DNA of 64,000 nucleotides from NCBI GenBank assembly GCA_948847595.1, contig CAQOGY010000006.1, positions 1-64,000 of the forward strand. Reading direction: 5' to 3'. Below, in pieces: positions 36,412 to 44,230 of the stretch. A program made the translations under genes and the position numbers. The notes beneath the pieces were generated by a model. It had not been told where the DNA came from. It ran no database searches and saw only the letters and a program-made list of their open reading frames with translations. Origin of the DNA: an uncultured Bacteroides sp. (lineage in GTDB: Bacteria; Bacteroidota; Bacteroidia; Bacteroidales; Bacteroidaceae). Positions within the stretch are counted from its first letter, which is position 1. Each line of letters starts with the position of its first letter.

Positions 36412-38301
36412 TTAAAAGTTCAAATTAATACCACCCATAAATGTAGCTTTCGGCATAGGATAGCCGGCATTTATCTCATAACGTTGCGCAAGCAGGTTCT
36501 CCCCTTTCACAAAGAGATTGGCGAAACGGCACACACGATAATTCCCCCGAAGATTCCATAAAACAAAGTCTTCTTGTTGTTCACGCCCTTTGGTGACAGA
36601 GGTATAAAGCCCTTTTACATATTGCAATCCGGTCGATACGCTCCAACGTCCCGAAGAATAATTGGCTCCCGCATACAACTTATGTCCGGGAGCGGCAAGA
36701 ACCGGATTCTCCATGTACAGCCAACTATAATTGGCATTGATATTCCAATGCGAATTAATGTGATAATTGATATTGGCTTCGACACCCCAGTTCTCGATTT
36801 CCCCAGAATTGATATTCAATGGCGGAACCAGTCCGTTTGACATTATTATATTATCACCATTGATATAGTAAAGATTCACTCCATAAGATAATGCCCCGTC
36901 CAGTAAACGCTGCGAATAGGAAAGTTCATAACTCATCAGTTTTTCCGGTTGCAGTTCAGGGTTGGCAGGGGCGAACATATACATTTCACGAATCGTCGGG
37001 TTACGGTATCCTTTGCTGACCATTGCTTTGAGTTCCGCGCTTTTCGGCAGATGAAATGCTAATCCTCCTTGTGGTATCCATTCTGTGCCTACATGAGAAT
37101 GGTGGTCTACACGGATACCAGCATCCAATGAAAACCAATTGTTTATGTCCTGACGGAAATCAACATATCCTGCAAATTCATCCAGTTGTTTGTCAACTCC
37201 CGGCTTACGTTCGCCCGTAGCTACCACTTTATTCCACGATTCACCACCGAAATGCTGATAATCAAACCCTGCCGTAATACGATTGCCGGCAAAGAAAGTC
37301 GCACTCTGATACCACGATACGCCCAGCATCTTGTCTTTAGAATTGAAATGCGCTGTCTGCGGTTCTTTTCCCGACTGATAACCATCGTTTATCTTGTGCC
37401 GTCCCCAGTTATAGAAAAAGCTCAATGCTCCCGATGTATTGTTATAATGATTTTCCAATGCGAATGAAGTCATTCCACGAGTGATACGCGAATCATTATC
37501 GATAAGTGGAACCTGAATTGTTCCGGGGTTGGAAGCATTGAAATGAGTGACGTTGACATCTCCCGATAGTTTCCAAAAAGAGCTTATCTCATAACCCAGT
37601 TTTGCATATCCGCCGTATTGTTCGAATTCCATATCAGGACGATGCCCGTCCGTCCGGTTGTAAGAACCGGTTACGATGCTGCTGAAACGTCCCTTTTTTA
37701 CACGGTTGGAAAACTCGGTCTGCAATGTATTATATGAACCATATCCTACTTGCATATTGGTATTTATCCCCTCTTCCTCTTGCTTGCGGGTGACGATATT
37801 GATAACTCCTCCCATAGCATTTGAACCGTAAAGCACGGATGCAGGGCCGCGCAAAACCTCTACCCTTTCCGTCATCATGGATTGGTAAGCATCTGCTATC
37901 GGATGCCCCATCAGTCCCATATACTGCGGGTGACCGTCTATTAAAACTAACAATCCTGCCGTAGGACTGCCACCGACACCCCGCAGGCTCATGCCTCCCG
38001 CCGCTCCGGTGGAGACGCCATATCCCATGATACCGCGACTGGTAGTGAACAATCCCGGAACCTGTTCCGTCAGCAACGGTAAAAGAGAGGGTTCGTACCT
38101 TTTCTCAATCTGTTGTCGCCCTACTACGGAGATAGTCATCGGAAGATGGCGTACATCCGTCTCATTCCGTGTTCCCGTGACTACTACCTCGTCAATGACG
38201 TAGTTTCTTCGGAACTGTGTACTGTCTTTTTTATTCTGTGCCACTCCCGGAACAGAAAGCAGACCGGCGAGCAGAAACAGACAAGTTGTATCTTTTCTCA
38301 T
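36412..38301 (-). CDS. TonB-dependent outer-membrane receptor
   Basis: A 629-aa receptor of BtuB-like size. Signal peptide ends near VAQ; the TonB box is IDEVVVTGTR near residue 36. The plug has SLRGVGGSPTAGLLVLIDGHP and VEVLRGPASVLYGSNAMGGVINIVT; the C-terminus ends in NLNF with terminal F as in beta-barrels. It lacks the long N-terminal extension of SusC proteins, which points to a small cofactor or metal-complex ligand rather than a glycan. In the operon it is flanked by a DUF1893 gene and an ECF S-component gene. Confidence 0.9.
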   Translation of the reverse strand: MRKDTTCLFLLAGLLSVPGVAQNKKDSTQFRRNYVIDEVVVTGTRNETDVRHLPMTISVVGRQQIEKRYEPSLLPLLTEQVPGLFTTSRGIMGYGVSTGAAGGMSLRGVGGSPTAGLLVLIDGHPQYMGLMGHPIADAYQSMMTERVEVLRGPASVLYGSNAMGGVINIVTRKQEEEGINTNMQVGYGSYNTLQTEFSNRVKKGRFSSIVTGSYNRTDGHRPDMEFEQYGGYAKLGYEISSFWKLSGDVNVTHFNASNPGTIQVPLIDNDSRITRGMTSFALENHYNNTSGALSFFYNWGRHKINDGYQSGKEPQTAHFNSKDKMLGVSWYQSATFFAGNRITAGFDYQHFGGESWNKVVATGERKPGVDKQLDEFAGYVDFRQDINNWFSLDAGIRVDHHSHVGTEWIPQGGLAFHLPKSAELKAMVSKGYRNPTIREMYMFAPANPELQPEKLMSYELSYSQRLLDGALSYGVNLYYINGDNIIMSNGLVPPLNINSGEIENWGVEANINYHINSHWNINANYSWLYMENPVLAAPGHKLYAGANYSSGRWSVSTGLQYVKGLYTSVTKGREQQEDFVLWNLRGNYRVCRFANLFVKGENLLAQRYEINAGYPMPKATFMGGINLNF

Positions 38302-38330
38302 ATTTTATTCCGTGTATCTGATTCTTTCTT

Positions 38331-38750
38331 TTACTTCTTGCTTCTGACTTTCTCAAGAAAGTCACGAATCATCGGTAAAATAGCTTCAGCAGATTCTTCT
38401 TCACTACACATCGTTTCTACAGGACACCATCCCGTGCGGTCGCGATTCCAGATAAAAGGTACTTCCTGCCCGAAACCGACTTTTACATCCGATGTCCGAA
38501 ACAAGTCCATAGCTTTAGAACTGATAATATCCGTGTACAGTTCTTTTATACCACCTGAAATCATCAGGGCTGCCGCCCCTTTCCCGACAACCTTATCGGC
38601 AATCAAAGCTCCTTTCAGGAAATCCGGTTCCTGAGTCAGCAAATCATATAAGTCAGCCACCCCGCGTTGGGTAAAAGTACGTACCTTTCCTTCGTTGGCA
38701 ATCACGCAGGAATATTCTCCGCTATGTAATAAATTGATTAATTCTTCCAT
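38331..38750 (-). CDS. DUF1893 domain protein
   Basis: A 139-aa cytoplasmic protein without signal peptide. It matches DUF1893, a small family related to the cytidine-deaminase-like fold, by DKVVGKGAAALMISGG and a conserved tryptophan-cysteine motif (GWCPVETMC). The two cysteines and the lone acidic residue could bind metal (inference). Its ATG overlaps the last base of the aldo/keto reductase gene (TAATG), so translation is coupled. The biochemical role is unknown. Confidence 0.8.
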   Translation of the reverse strand: MEELINLLHSGEYSCVIANEGKVRTFTQRGVADLYDLLTQEPDFLKGALIADKVVGKGAAALMISGGIKELYTDIISSKAMDLFRTSDVKVGFGQEVPFIWNRDRTGWCPVETMCSEEESAEAILPMIRDFLEKVRSKK

Positions 38751-40153
38751 TATAAAGTTCCTTGTTTCAGTTGTTCGACAAATTGGTCTATCCTATGCAA
38801 CTCTTTGGGTATATCTATGTTTTGCGGACAATGTGCCACACACTGGTTGCATCCGATACAATGGCTTGCCTGACGAAGTTTCGGCACGCTGCGGTCATAA
38901 CCGACGAGGAATGCGCGACGGGCTTTGGCATAGTTTTCATCCTGTCCGTTCTTGGGCACATTCCCTTCGTTGACACAACGGTTATAATGCAGGAGAACAG
39001 CCGGAATATCCAGTCCGTACGGGCAAGGCATACAATACTTGCAGTCATTGCAGGGAATGGTAGGATATTTCAGCATCAACTGTGCCGTTTCTTCGAGGAA
39101 GTCCATTTCTTCATCCGTCAACGGTTCCAAGGGAGAATAAGTACGGAGATTATCCTGCAGATGTTCCATATAAGTCATGCCGCTTAATACAGTCAGTATA
39201 TCCGGGAATGAGCCGGCAAAACGGAACGCCCATGAAGCGACACTGTTTTCGGGACGGCGTTGCTTGAGACGTGCCACCAAGTTGTCATTCAACTTAGACA
39301 AACGCCCACCCAGAAGCGGTTCCATAATAATAGACGGAATCCCTCTCTTGTGCAGTTCGCCATACAGATATTCGGCATCGGTATTTCGGGCGTTAGTTGC
39401 TTTCGCATGCTTCCAGTCTACATAATTGAGCTGTATCTGCACGAAGTCCCATTTAATTTCATCATGCCGTGAAAGCAGATAATCATATACTTCAATATCT
39501 CCATGATAAGAGAATCCGAGATTACGGATACGCCCTGCTTCGCGTTCCTTTATCAGGAAATCGAGTATGCCGTTATCCAGATACCGTCCTTTGAGGGCAT
39601 CCATCCCGCCCATGCCAATGCCGTGAAGCAACATATAGTCGATGTAGTCAACCTGAAGTTCGGCGAATGACTTGTGATACATTTTAAGTGATGCTTCACG
39701 CGACCATGTGTCCGGAGAAAAGTTGGACAGTTTGGTAGCGATAAAATATTTATCTCGGGGATGGCGGCTCAACGCAATACCCGTTGCTCTCTCGGAAAAA
39801 CCTTGTACATAAGCCGGAGATGTATCGAAATAATTCACTCCATGGGCAATCGCATAATCGACCAATCCGTTAACGGCATCCTGGTCAATGACTTCTCCGT
39901 TACCGTCCGGAGCGGGTTTGAGCGGCCAGCGCATACAACCATATCCCAAAAGTGAAACACGGTCACCGGTAGTTGGAGATGTCCGGTAAGTCATTTTATC
40001 AGTCGGTATCTCCCCTTCTCCCGTGGCACTGCCCGAAGCGGAGTTGTTTTTTGAAGAACATCCGTATAGTAAGCCTGTCGACGTGGCAGCACTAATACCT
40101 ACAATCTTAATGAAATCTCTTCTATTTATATCTTTTTTCTTTTTTTCTTCCAT
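38750..40153 (-). CDS. Tat-exported, lipid-anchored aldo/keto reductase with ferredoxin domain
   Basis: A 467-aa protein. The N-terminus has a twin-arginine motif (NRRDFIK) and lipobox (LLYGC), so it is exported folded and lipid-anchored. The aldo/keto reductase domain (about residues 55-340) has the catalytic tetrad: Asp in YFDTSP, Tyr in AYVQG, Lys in IATKLSN and His in MLLHGIG. A C-terminal ferredoxin-like domain has two cysteine clusters, CNDCKYCMPCPYG and CIGCNQCVAHCPQ. It probably reduces an unknown substrate in the periplasm using electrons from the adjacent polyferredoxin membrane protein (inference). Confidence 0.88.
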   Translation of the reverse strand: MEEKKKKDINRRDFIKIVGISAATSTGLLYGCSSKNNSASGSATGEGEIPTDKMTYRTSPTTGDRVSLLGYGCMRWPLKPAPDGNGEVIDQDAVNGLVDYAIAHGVNYFDTSPAYVQGFSERATGIALSRHPRDKYFIATKLSNFSPDTWSREASLKMYHKSFAELQVDYIDYMLLHGIGMGGMDALKGRYLDNGILDFLIKEREAGRIRNLGFSYHGDIEVYDYLLSRHDEIKWDFVQIQLNYVDWKHAKATNARNTDAEYLYGELHKRGIPSIIMEPLLGGRLSKLNDNLVARLKQRRPENSVASWAFRFAGSFPDILTVLSGMTYMEHLQDNLRTYSPLEPLTDEEMDFLEETAQLMLKYPTIPCNDCKYCMPCPYGLDIPAVLLHYNRCVNEGNVPKNGQDENYAKARRAFLVGYDRSVPKLRQASHCIGCNQCVAHCPQNIDIPKELHRIDQFVEQLKQGTL

Positions 40154-40175
40154 AATCTTATACTGATTTATTAAA

Positions 40176-41684
40176 TCAAATAATTCTGTGCATTTGATGT
40201 CCTGTCACGTAGATAGCACTGAACGGACGAGAAGGACAAAGATTCTCACAAGCTCCGCAGCCGATACACTTCTCTACGTTCACTACCGGAATCTTTGGAG
40301 AATCCGACTTTTCAGAATCGGACGCCACCATCTGAATAGCTCCAGTAGGACAATGGCGAGCACAGTTGCCACACTCCATACCATCGGTCAATGGCACACA
40401 ATTCTCCTTTATCCATACAGCGTGGCCGATTTGAATAGCTGATTTTTCAGCCAAACTGGTCAAGTGAATGGCATCTGTCGGGCATACTTCCGCACATTTC
40501 GCACATTCTGGACGACAATATCCACGCTCATATGACATTTCGGGTTGCATCAAGGTCATCAGATTATCAGAAGGACGCAACACTTGGTTGGGGCATACGG
40601 AAACACACAATTGGCAGGCAGTACAATGCTGCGCAAAATTACGGGCACTTAATGCCCCCGGCGGATAAATAGGATTCTCCCGACTGGGAATCTTCTTGTC
40701 TTCAATAGCAGCCAATCCCCCATCCACTTTCTTTTCCTGGGCTTTCAATACGGAAATCGTAGCAAAGATTGCCGATGCTGAAAGAAAACTACGCCGGGCA
40801 TTATCTACCTGTTCCGCAGTAACAGAGTGCGCTTTGACTGTTTCTGCCACAGACGTATCTTTTGTAGCAGTCCGTCTCGTGTACTTGATAGCTCCACGTT
40901 TACACTTATCCAGGCAATCCATACAAGCTACACACCGGCTGTAATCAATCTCATGTTTTTTTGAATGAATACATGACGCCTTGCAGTTGCGGGCACATAA
41001 GCCACAGCCATTACATTTGGAAGCATCAATCACGGGTTTGAATATCGCATACTTGGAAATGAATCCCAATACAGTACCCACCGGACATATCGTATTACAA
41101 TACGTACGCCCGTTGCGCCACGCTAAAACGCCGAGAACTATAAAGGTAACCACAGCGATAAGAAGCGTTGAAAGACTTTTCATCCACACATCCACCTCGT
41201 AAAAGGCATAACTGTCCATTCGCTCGGCAAAATATGCTAACAGGTTATTTCCCCATTGCCATACCGGTGCAAAGAGACTGGAAGCTATCCGGCCATACGC
41301 ACTATAAGGTGCTATCAGAATAGCCAGGAAATTCAACCCTGCAACCATCATAATAATGAATACTCCTAAAACACCATATCGCAACCATTTCATTGCAGGT
41401 GAATAGCGAAAGTGGTTCTTCTTTTGCTTGCCTGATACCCAGGAGATAATATCCTGAAATACCCCCAACGGACAAATAACCGAGCAGTACACACGCCCGA
41501 AAAGGAAAGTAAGCACAACAAGAAACAATACGACACCTATATTCAAGGCTAATAGAGCCGGCAGAAATTGAATTTTCGCCAACCATCCGAACCAGGTGTG
41601 CAAGGTACCCGTGAAGTCAAGAAACAACAGGGTAATAAGCGTGAAGCACACGATGGCGGCTGTAAGTCTGATAGTACGTAGCAT
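40176..41684 (-). CDS. NapH/RsxB-like polyferredoxin membrane protein
   Basis: The ATG at 41684 is preferred since it starts a membrane segment (MLRTIRLTAAIVCF); the frame is open 17 codons further upstream. About 502 aa. The N-terminal half has five membrane helices with the NapH-type motifs YCSVICPLG and YCNTICPVG. It is followed by at least five 4Fe-4S cysteine clusters, including CNGCGLCARNCKASC, CVACMDCLDKC, CTACQLCVSVC and CIGCGACENLC. Such proteins move electrons across or along the membrane from quinol to periplasmic reductases. It lies 22 bp upstream of the exported Fe-S aldo/keto reductase gene and likely feeds it. Confidence 0.87.
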   Translation of the reverse strand: MLRTIRLTAAIVCFTLITLLFLDFTGTLHTWFGWLAKIQFLPALLALNIGVVLFLVVLTFLFGRVYCSVICPLGVFQDIISWVSGKQKKNHFRYSPAMKWLRYGVLGVFIIMMVAGLNFLAILIAPYSAYGRIASSLFAPVWQWGNNLLAYFAERMDSYAFYEVDVWMKSLSTLLIAVVTFIVLGVLAWRNGRTYCNTICPVGTVLGFISKYAIFKPVIDASKCNGCGLCARNCKASCIHSKKHEIDYSRCVACMDCLDKCKRGAIKYTRRTATKDTSVAETVKAHSVTAEQVDNARRSFLSASAIFATISVLKAQEKKVDGGLAAIEDKKIPSRENPIYPPGALSARNFAQHCTACQLCVSVCPNQVLRPSDNLMTLMQPEMSYERGYCRPECAKCAEVCPTDAIHLTSLAEKSAIQIGHAVWIKENCVPLTDGMECGNCARHCPTGAIQMVASDSEKSDSPKIPVVNVEKCIGCGACENLCPSRPFSAIYVTGHQMHRII

Positions 41685-41753
41685 AAATTTATTAATTTTC
41701 AAATTATAGTAGTTATATCTCAATATCCGAAACAATCAAGACAGATGAATCTT

Positions 41754-42848
41754 TCATTTTTCTAATGGCACGACCTCTCCGATTTCAGGAATCAACACAT
41801 TCAGAGAGTCCTTATTCTTCATATCTTCCGCATTCTTCAGAGGCTCGTCCCAACGATGTTTAGCCAACGCATATTTAGAATGATGCACGGTCAAAATTTT
41901 CTTTGCCTTCAAATCCCTGGCTGTCTGTGCCATATATTGCGGCATCAAATGAATTAAACTCCACTCTTCATTGTATTGCCCATTTTCAAGAATGGCAAGG
42001 TCAATGTTAGCGAAACGATTACCGATTTCTTCATAATGAGTATCATATCCCCCATCTCCGCCGATGTAGATTTTCTGTGCAGGAGCTTCCAATAAGAAAG
42101 AGGCCCAAAGCGACTGATTGGCGGAAAGTCCGCGACCGGAAAAATGACGGGCAGGCAGACAATAGATTTTAAAACCGTCAGTCAGGTTTGCATCTTCGTT
42201 CCAATCAAGTTCGACAATACGTTCCTTATCGAATCCCCAGTACTCGAAATGCTCGCCGACACCTAACGGGCAAATCACTGTTCCAATCCGGTTTTTTAAC
42301 TTCTTGACCGTATTATAATCCAAATGATCCCAATGGTCGTGACTGATTATCAGATAATCAATGTCCGGCATATCTTCTGGCTGATAAATATCTGTTCCTT
42401 TGAATGGCTTATTGACGAAAGAAACGGGAGAAGCCATGCAAAATACCGGGTCGACCAATACCCGCTTTCCGCCCATCTGAATGAGATAAGAGGAATGCCC
42501 GAACCAAACTAACACTTCCTTATCTCTGTCTATCTTCCGTAAGTCAGTCTTTATTACCTTGACAGGCTGGTCGGGGCGCAGCCCGTCTATCTTTCTGAAA
42601 ATAAATTCCCAAATACCTTCGAAACGTCCTCTGTCTGAAGTCATTAATTTCGTTTTATGCTGATTCTGAAATGCTCCGTTTCTGTAATTGGGGGATTTCT
42701 GAACTCTTTCCAACCGTTCGCCACGGGGCGTCCGGCCAAAACTGGGCTGATTGATAAAAACAAAGACTGACACAGCCAGCAACGCCATTATAGTTAATAT
42801 ACATCCTATGATCATACGTGCTCTAAGTTTCTTGAATATAATACGCAT
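41754..42848 (-). CDS. membrane-anchored metallo-beta-lactamase-fold hydrolase
   Basis: A 364-aa protein with one N-terminal membrane anchor (about residues 12-32) and an MBL domain of the UlaG/NAPE-PLD-like type: FGHSSYLIQ, metal ligands in SHDHWDHLD near residue 172, and further His/Asp residues in GGDGGYDTHY and VHHSKYALAKHR. The two-metal site appears complete. It is the first gene of the leftward operon. Substrates of this branch include phosphodiesters and lactones; here it is unknown. Confidence 0.85.
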   Translation of the reverse strand: MRIIFKKLRARMIIGCILTIMALLAVSVFVFINQPSFGRTPRGERLERVQKSPNYRNGAFQNQHKTKLMTSDRGRFEGIWEFIFRKIDGLRPDQPVKVIKTDLRKIDRDKEVLVWFGHSSYLIQMGGKRVLVDPVFCMASPVSFVNKPFKGTDIYQPEDMPDIDYLIISHDHWDHLDYNTVKKLKNRIGTVICPLGVGEHFEYWGFDKERIVELDWNEDANLTDGFKIYCLPARHFSGRGLSANQSLWASFLLEAPAQKIYIGGDGGYDTHYEEIGNRFANIDLAILENGQYNEEWSLIHLMPQYMAQTARDLKAKKILTVHHSKYALAKHRWDEPLKNAEDMKNKDSLNVLIPEIGEVVPLEK

Positions 42849-42878
42849 ATAATTAAGTAGCTAAATTATTTCACGCAG

Positions 42879-42886
42879 CAAATATA
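42879..42886 (-). promoter_or_regulatory. predicted -7 box for the 42848-35885 operon
   Basis: Minus strand TATATTTG matches TAnnTTTG, 31 bp upstream of the MBL gene. I found no riboswitch-like structure in the 222 bp between this operon and the divergent arginase-family gene. Confidence 0.5.
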
Positions 42887-43018
42887 CAGGAATTTAGAAA
42901 AGTGAGTAGTATATATATTACAGATTATCATACCATAATTACTGAAACGCGTTATGGACATTAAATTTATTACTATCATGTATTTCTGAAATATTAATGA
43001 TATTAGAAGTATTTATTC

Positions 43019-43026
43019 TATTTTTG
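43019..43026 (+). promoter_or_regulatory. predicted -7 box for the arginase-family gene
   Basis: TATTTTTG matches TAnnTTTG, 45 bp upstream of the ATG at 43071. Confidence 0.5.
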
Positions 43027-43070
43027 CAAGAACCGTATAGTGAAAAGAGAAACAAACTAATAATGTGAAT

Positions 43071-43946
43071 ATGGAAAAGAAAAGTTCAACTCTCCGTTTT
43101 ATTTATCCTCAATGGCAAGGGGGAATTGTAGCTCATTGGATGTCCGATATTCCGGCTGAAGATTCATCCAGGGGGTATTACCTGGGAGCGCAGTTATTGA
43201 ATTATCTGGCTCCGCAAACGAATCAAAAGACCGTTGAAGTCCCTGTTTCACTGGATATAAATGACAGAGCCATAGAAAAAGGTATCAGTGCGCGTGGTGT
43301 ACTATTGAAACAAACTAAAGCAGCACTTGAGCTACTGAAAGAGAATAATCCCGACAGGATTGTTACTTTAGGGGGAGAATGTTCTGTGAGTGTAGTTCCG
43401 TTTACATATTTGATTGGTAAATATCCGGACGATGTCGCTATCATTTGGATAGACGCGCATCCCGATATAAACCTGCCATATGATGATTACAAAGGTTATC
43501 ATGCCATGGCACTCACAGCCTGTATGGGGATGGGTGATGAAGAAATTATGGGCTTACTGCCCGGAAAGGTGGATACTTCCAAAACATTACTCGTCGGACT
43601 TCGTTCCTGGGATGAAGGCATGAAGGAAAGACAACAAGAATTGGGTGTAAAAGGATTGTCGCCGAAGGAAGTTGCTAATGACAGCTCAAAAATCATGGAA
43701 TGGCTGAAAAACACAGGCGTATCAAAAGTCGTTATCCATTTTGATATGGATGCGTTGGATCCGGCAGAAATCATCGCTGCCGTGGGCGTTGAACCCGACG
43801 GCATGAAGATTAAAGAAGCAGTCCGTGTCATTAATGACATTTCATCTGAGTATGATTTAGTAGGGCTGACCGTTGCCGAACCTATGCCGCGGATAGCAAT
43901 CAAACTTAGAAATATGCTCAATCAGTTACCTTTATTGAAGGATTAA
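43071..43946 (+). CDS. arginase/agmatinase-family hydrolase
   Basis: Starts at ATG 43071; the frame also has a GTG two codons earlier. About 291 aa with the metal-binding signatures of ureohydrolases: GGECSVS (in place of GGDHS), DAHPDINLP and HFDMDALDP. The family hydrolyses guanidino or formimino groups (arginase, agmatinase, formimidoylglutamase); the exact substrate cannot be decided from sequence alone. The Glu in GGECS replaces the usual Asp-His pair, hinting at a changed metal centre. It is monocistronic and converges on DUF3098 with an 18-bp gap. Confidence 0.85.
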   Translation: MEKKSSTLRFIYPQWQGGIVAHWMSDIPAEDSSRGYYLGAQLLNYLAPQTNQKTVEVPVSLDINDRAIEKGISARGVLLKQTKAALELLKENNPDRIVTLGGECSVSVVPFTYLIGKYPDDVAIIWIDAHPDINLPYDDYKGYHAMALTACMGMGDEEIMGLLPGKVDTSKTLLVGLRSWDEGMKERQQELGVKGLSPKEVANDSSKIMEWLKNTGVSKVVIHFDMDALDPAEIIAAVGVEPDGMKIKEAVRVINDISSEYDLVGLTVAEPMPRIAIKLRNMLNQLPLLKD

Positions 43947-43964
43947 GTTTTGTTTATTGAAAAA

Positions 43965-44219
43965 TTAAAGTTTGCTTTGATTGGGACGATAAAGTATGCC
44001 GAATATATTCAGCAAGTATCCGAGTAAGCATAATACGGGTGCTACACTTATACGGGACTTACTGAATATATCGGGATTATAGGCGGCAAGGGTACTCCCC
44101 TCGCCGCTCATTACTATATAACCCGCAATAATTAATATGGAACCGACCGTCAGAATAATATAATTTCTTTTGCCAAAGACAGTTCCCGGTTCTTTTTCTT
44201 TCATTATTTTCGACTTCAT
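43965..44219 (-). CDS. DUF3098 small membrane protein
   Basis: An 84-aa protein with two membrane helices (about residues 17-34 and 55-75) and basic termini, matching the DUF3098 family found across Bacteroidetes. Translation may start at the second Met (44204). It lies 11 bp downstream of the DUF2723 gene, so the two are cotranscribed. Function unknown. Confidence 0.75.
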   Translation of the reverse strand: MKSKIMKEKEPGTVFGKRNYIILTVGSILIIAGYIVMSGEGSTLAAYNPDIFSKSRISVAPVLCLLGYLLNIFGILYRPNQSKL

Positions 44220-44230
44220 ATTCTTTGAGT

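Noticed and set aside
38750..42848. Assignment of the redox operon to nitrate (Nap) reduction
   Set aside because: The polyferredoxin protein is NapH-like, but no NapA, NapB or NapG genes are present and the partner is an aldo/keto reductase.
42849..43018. Riboswitch (cobalamin, thiamine or similar) before the uptake operon
   Set aside because: The gap is about 170-220 bp and AT-rich with no conserved B12 or THI box; the promoter lies only 31 bp upstream of the first gene, leaving no room for an aptamer.
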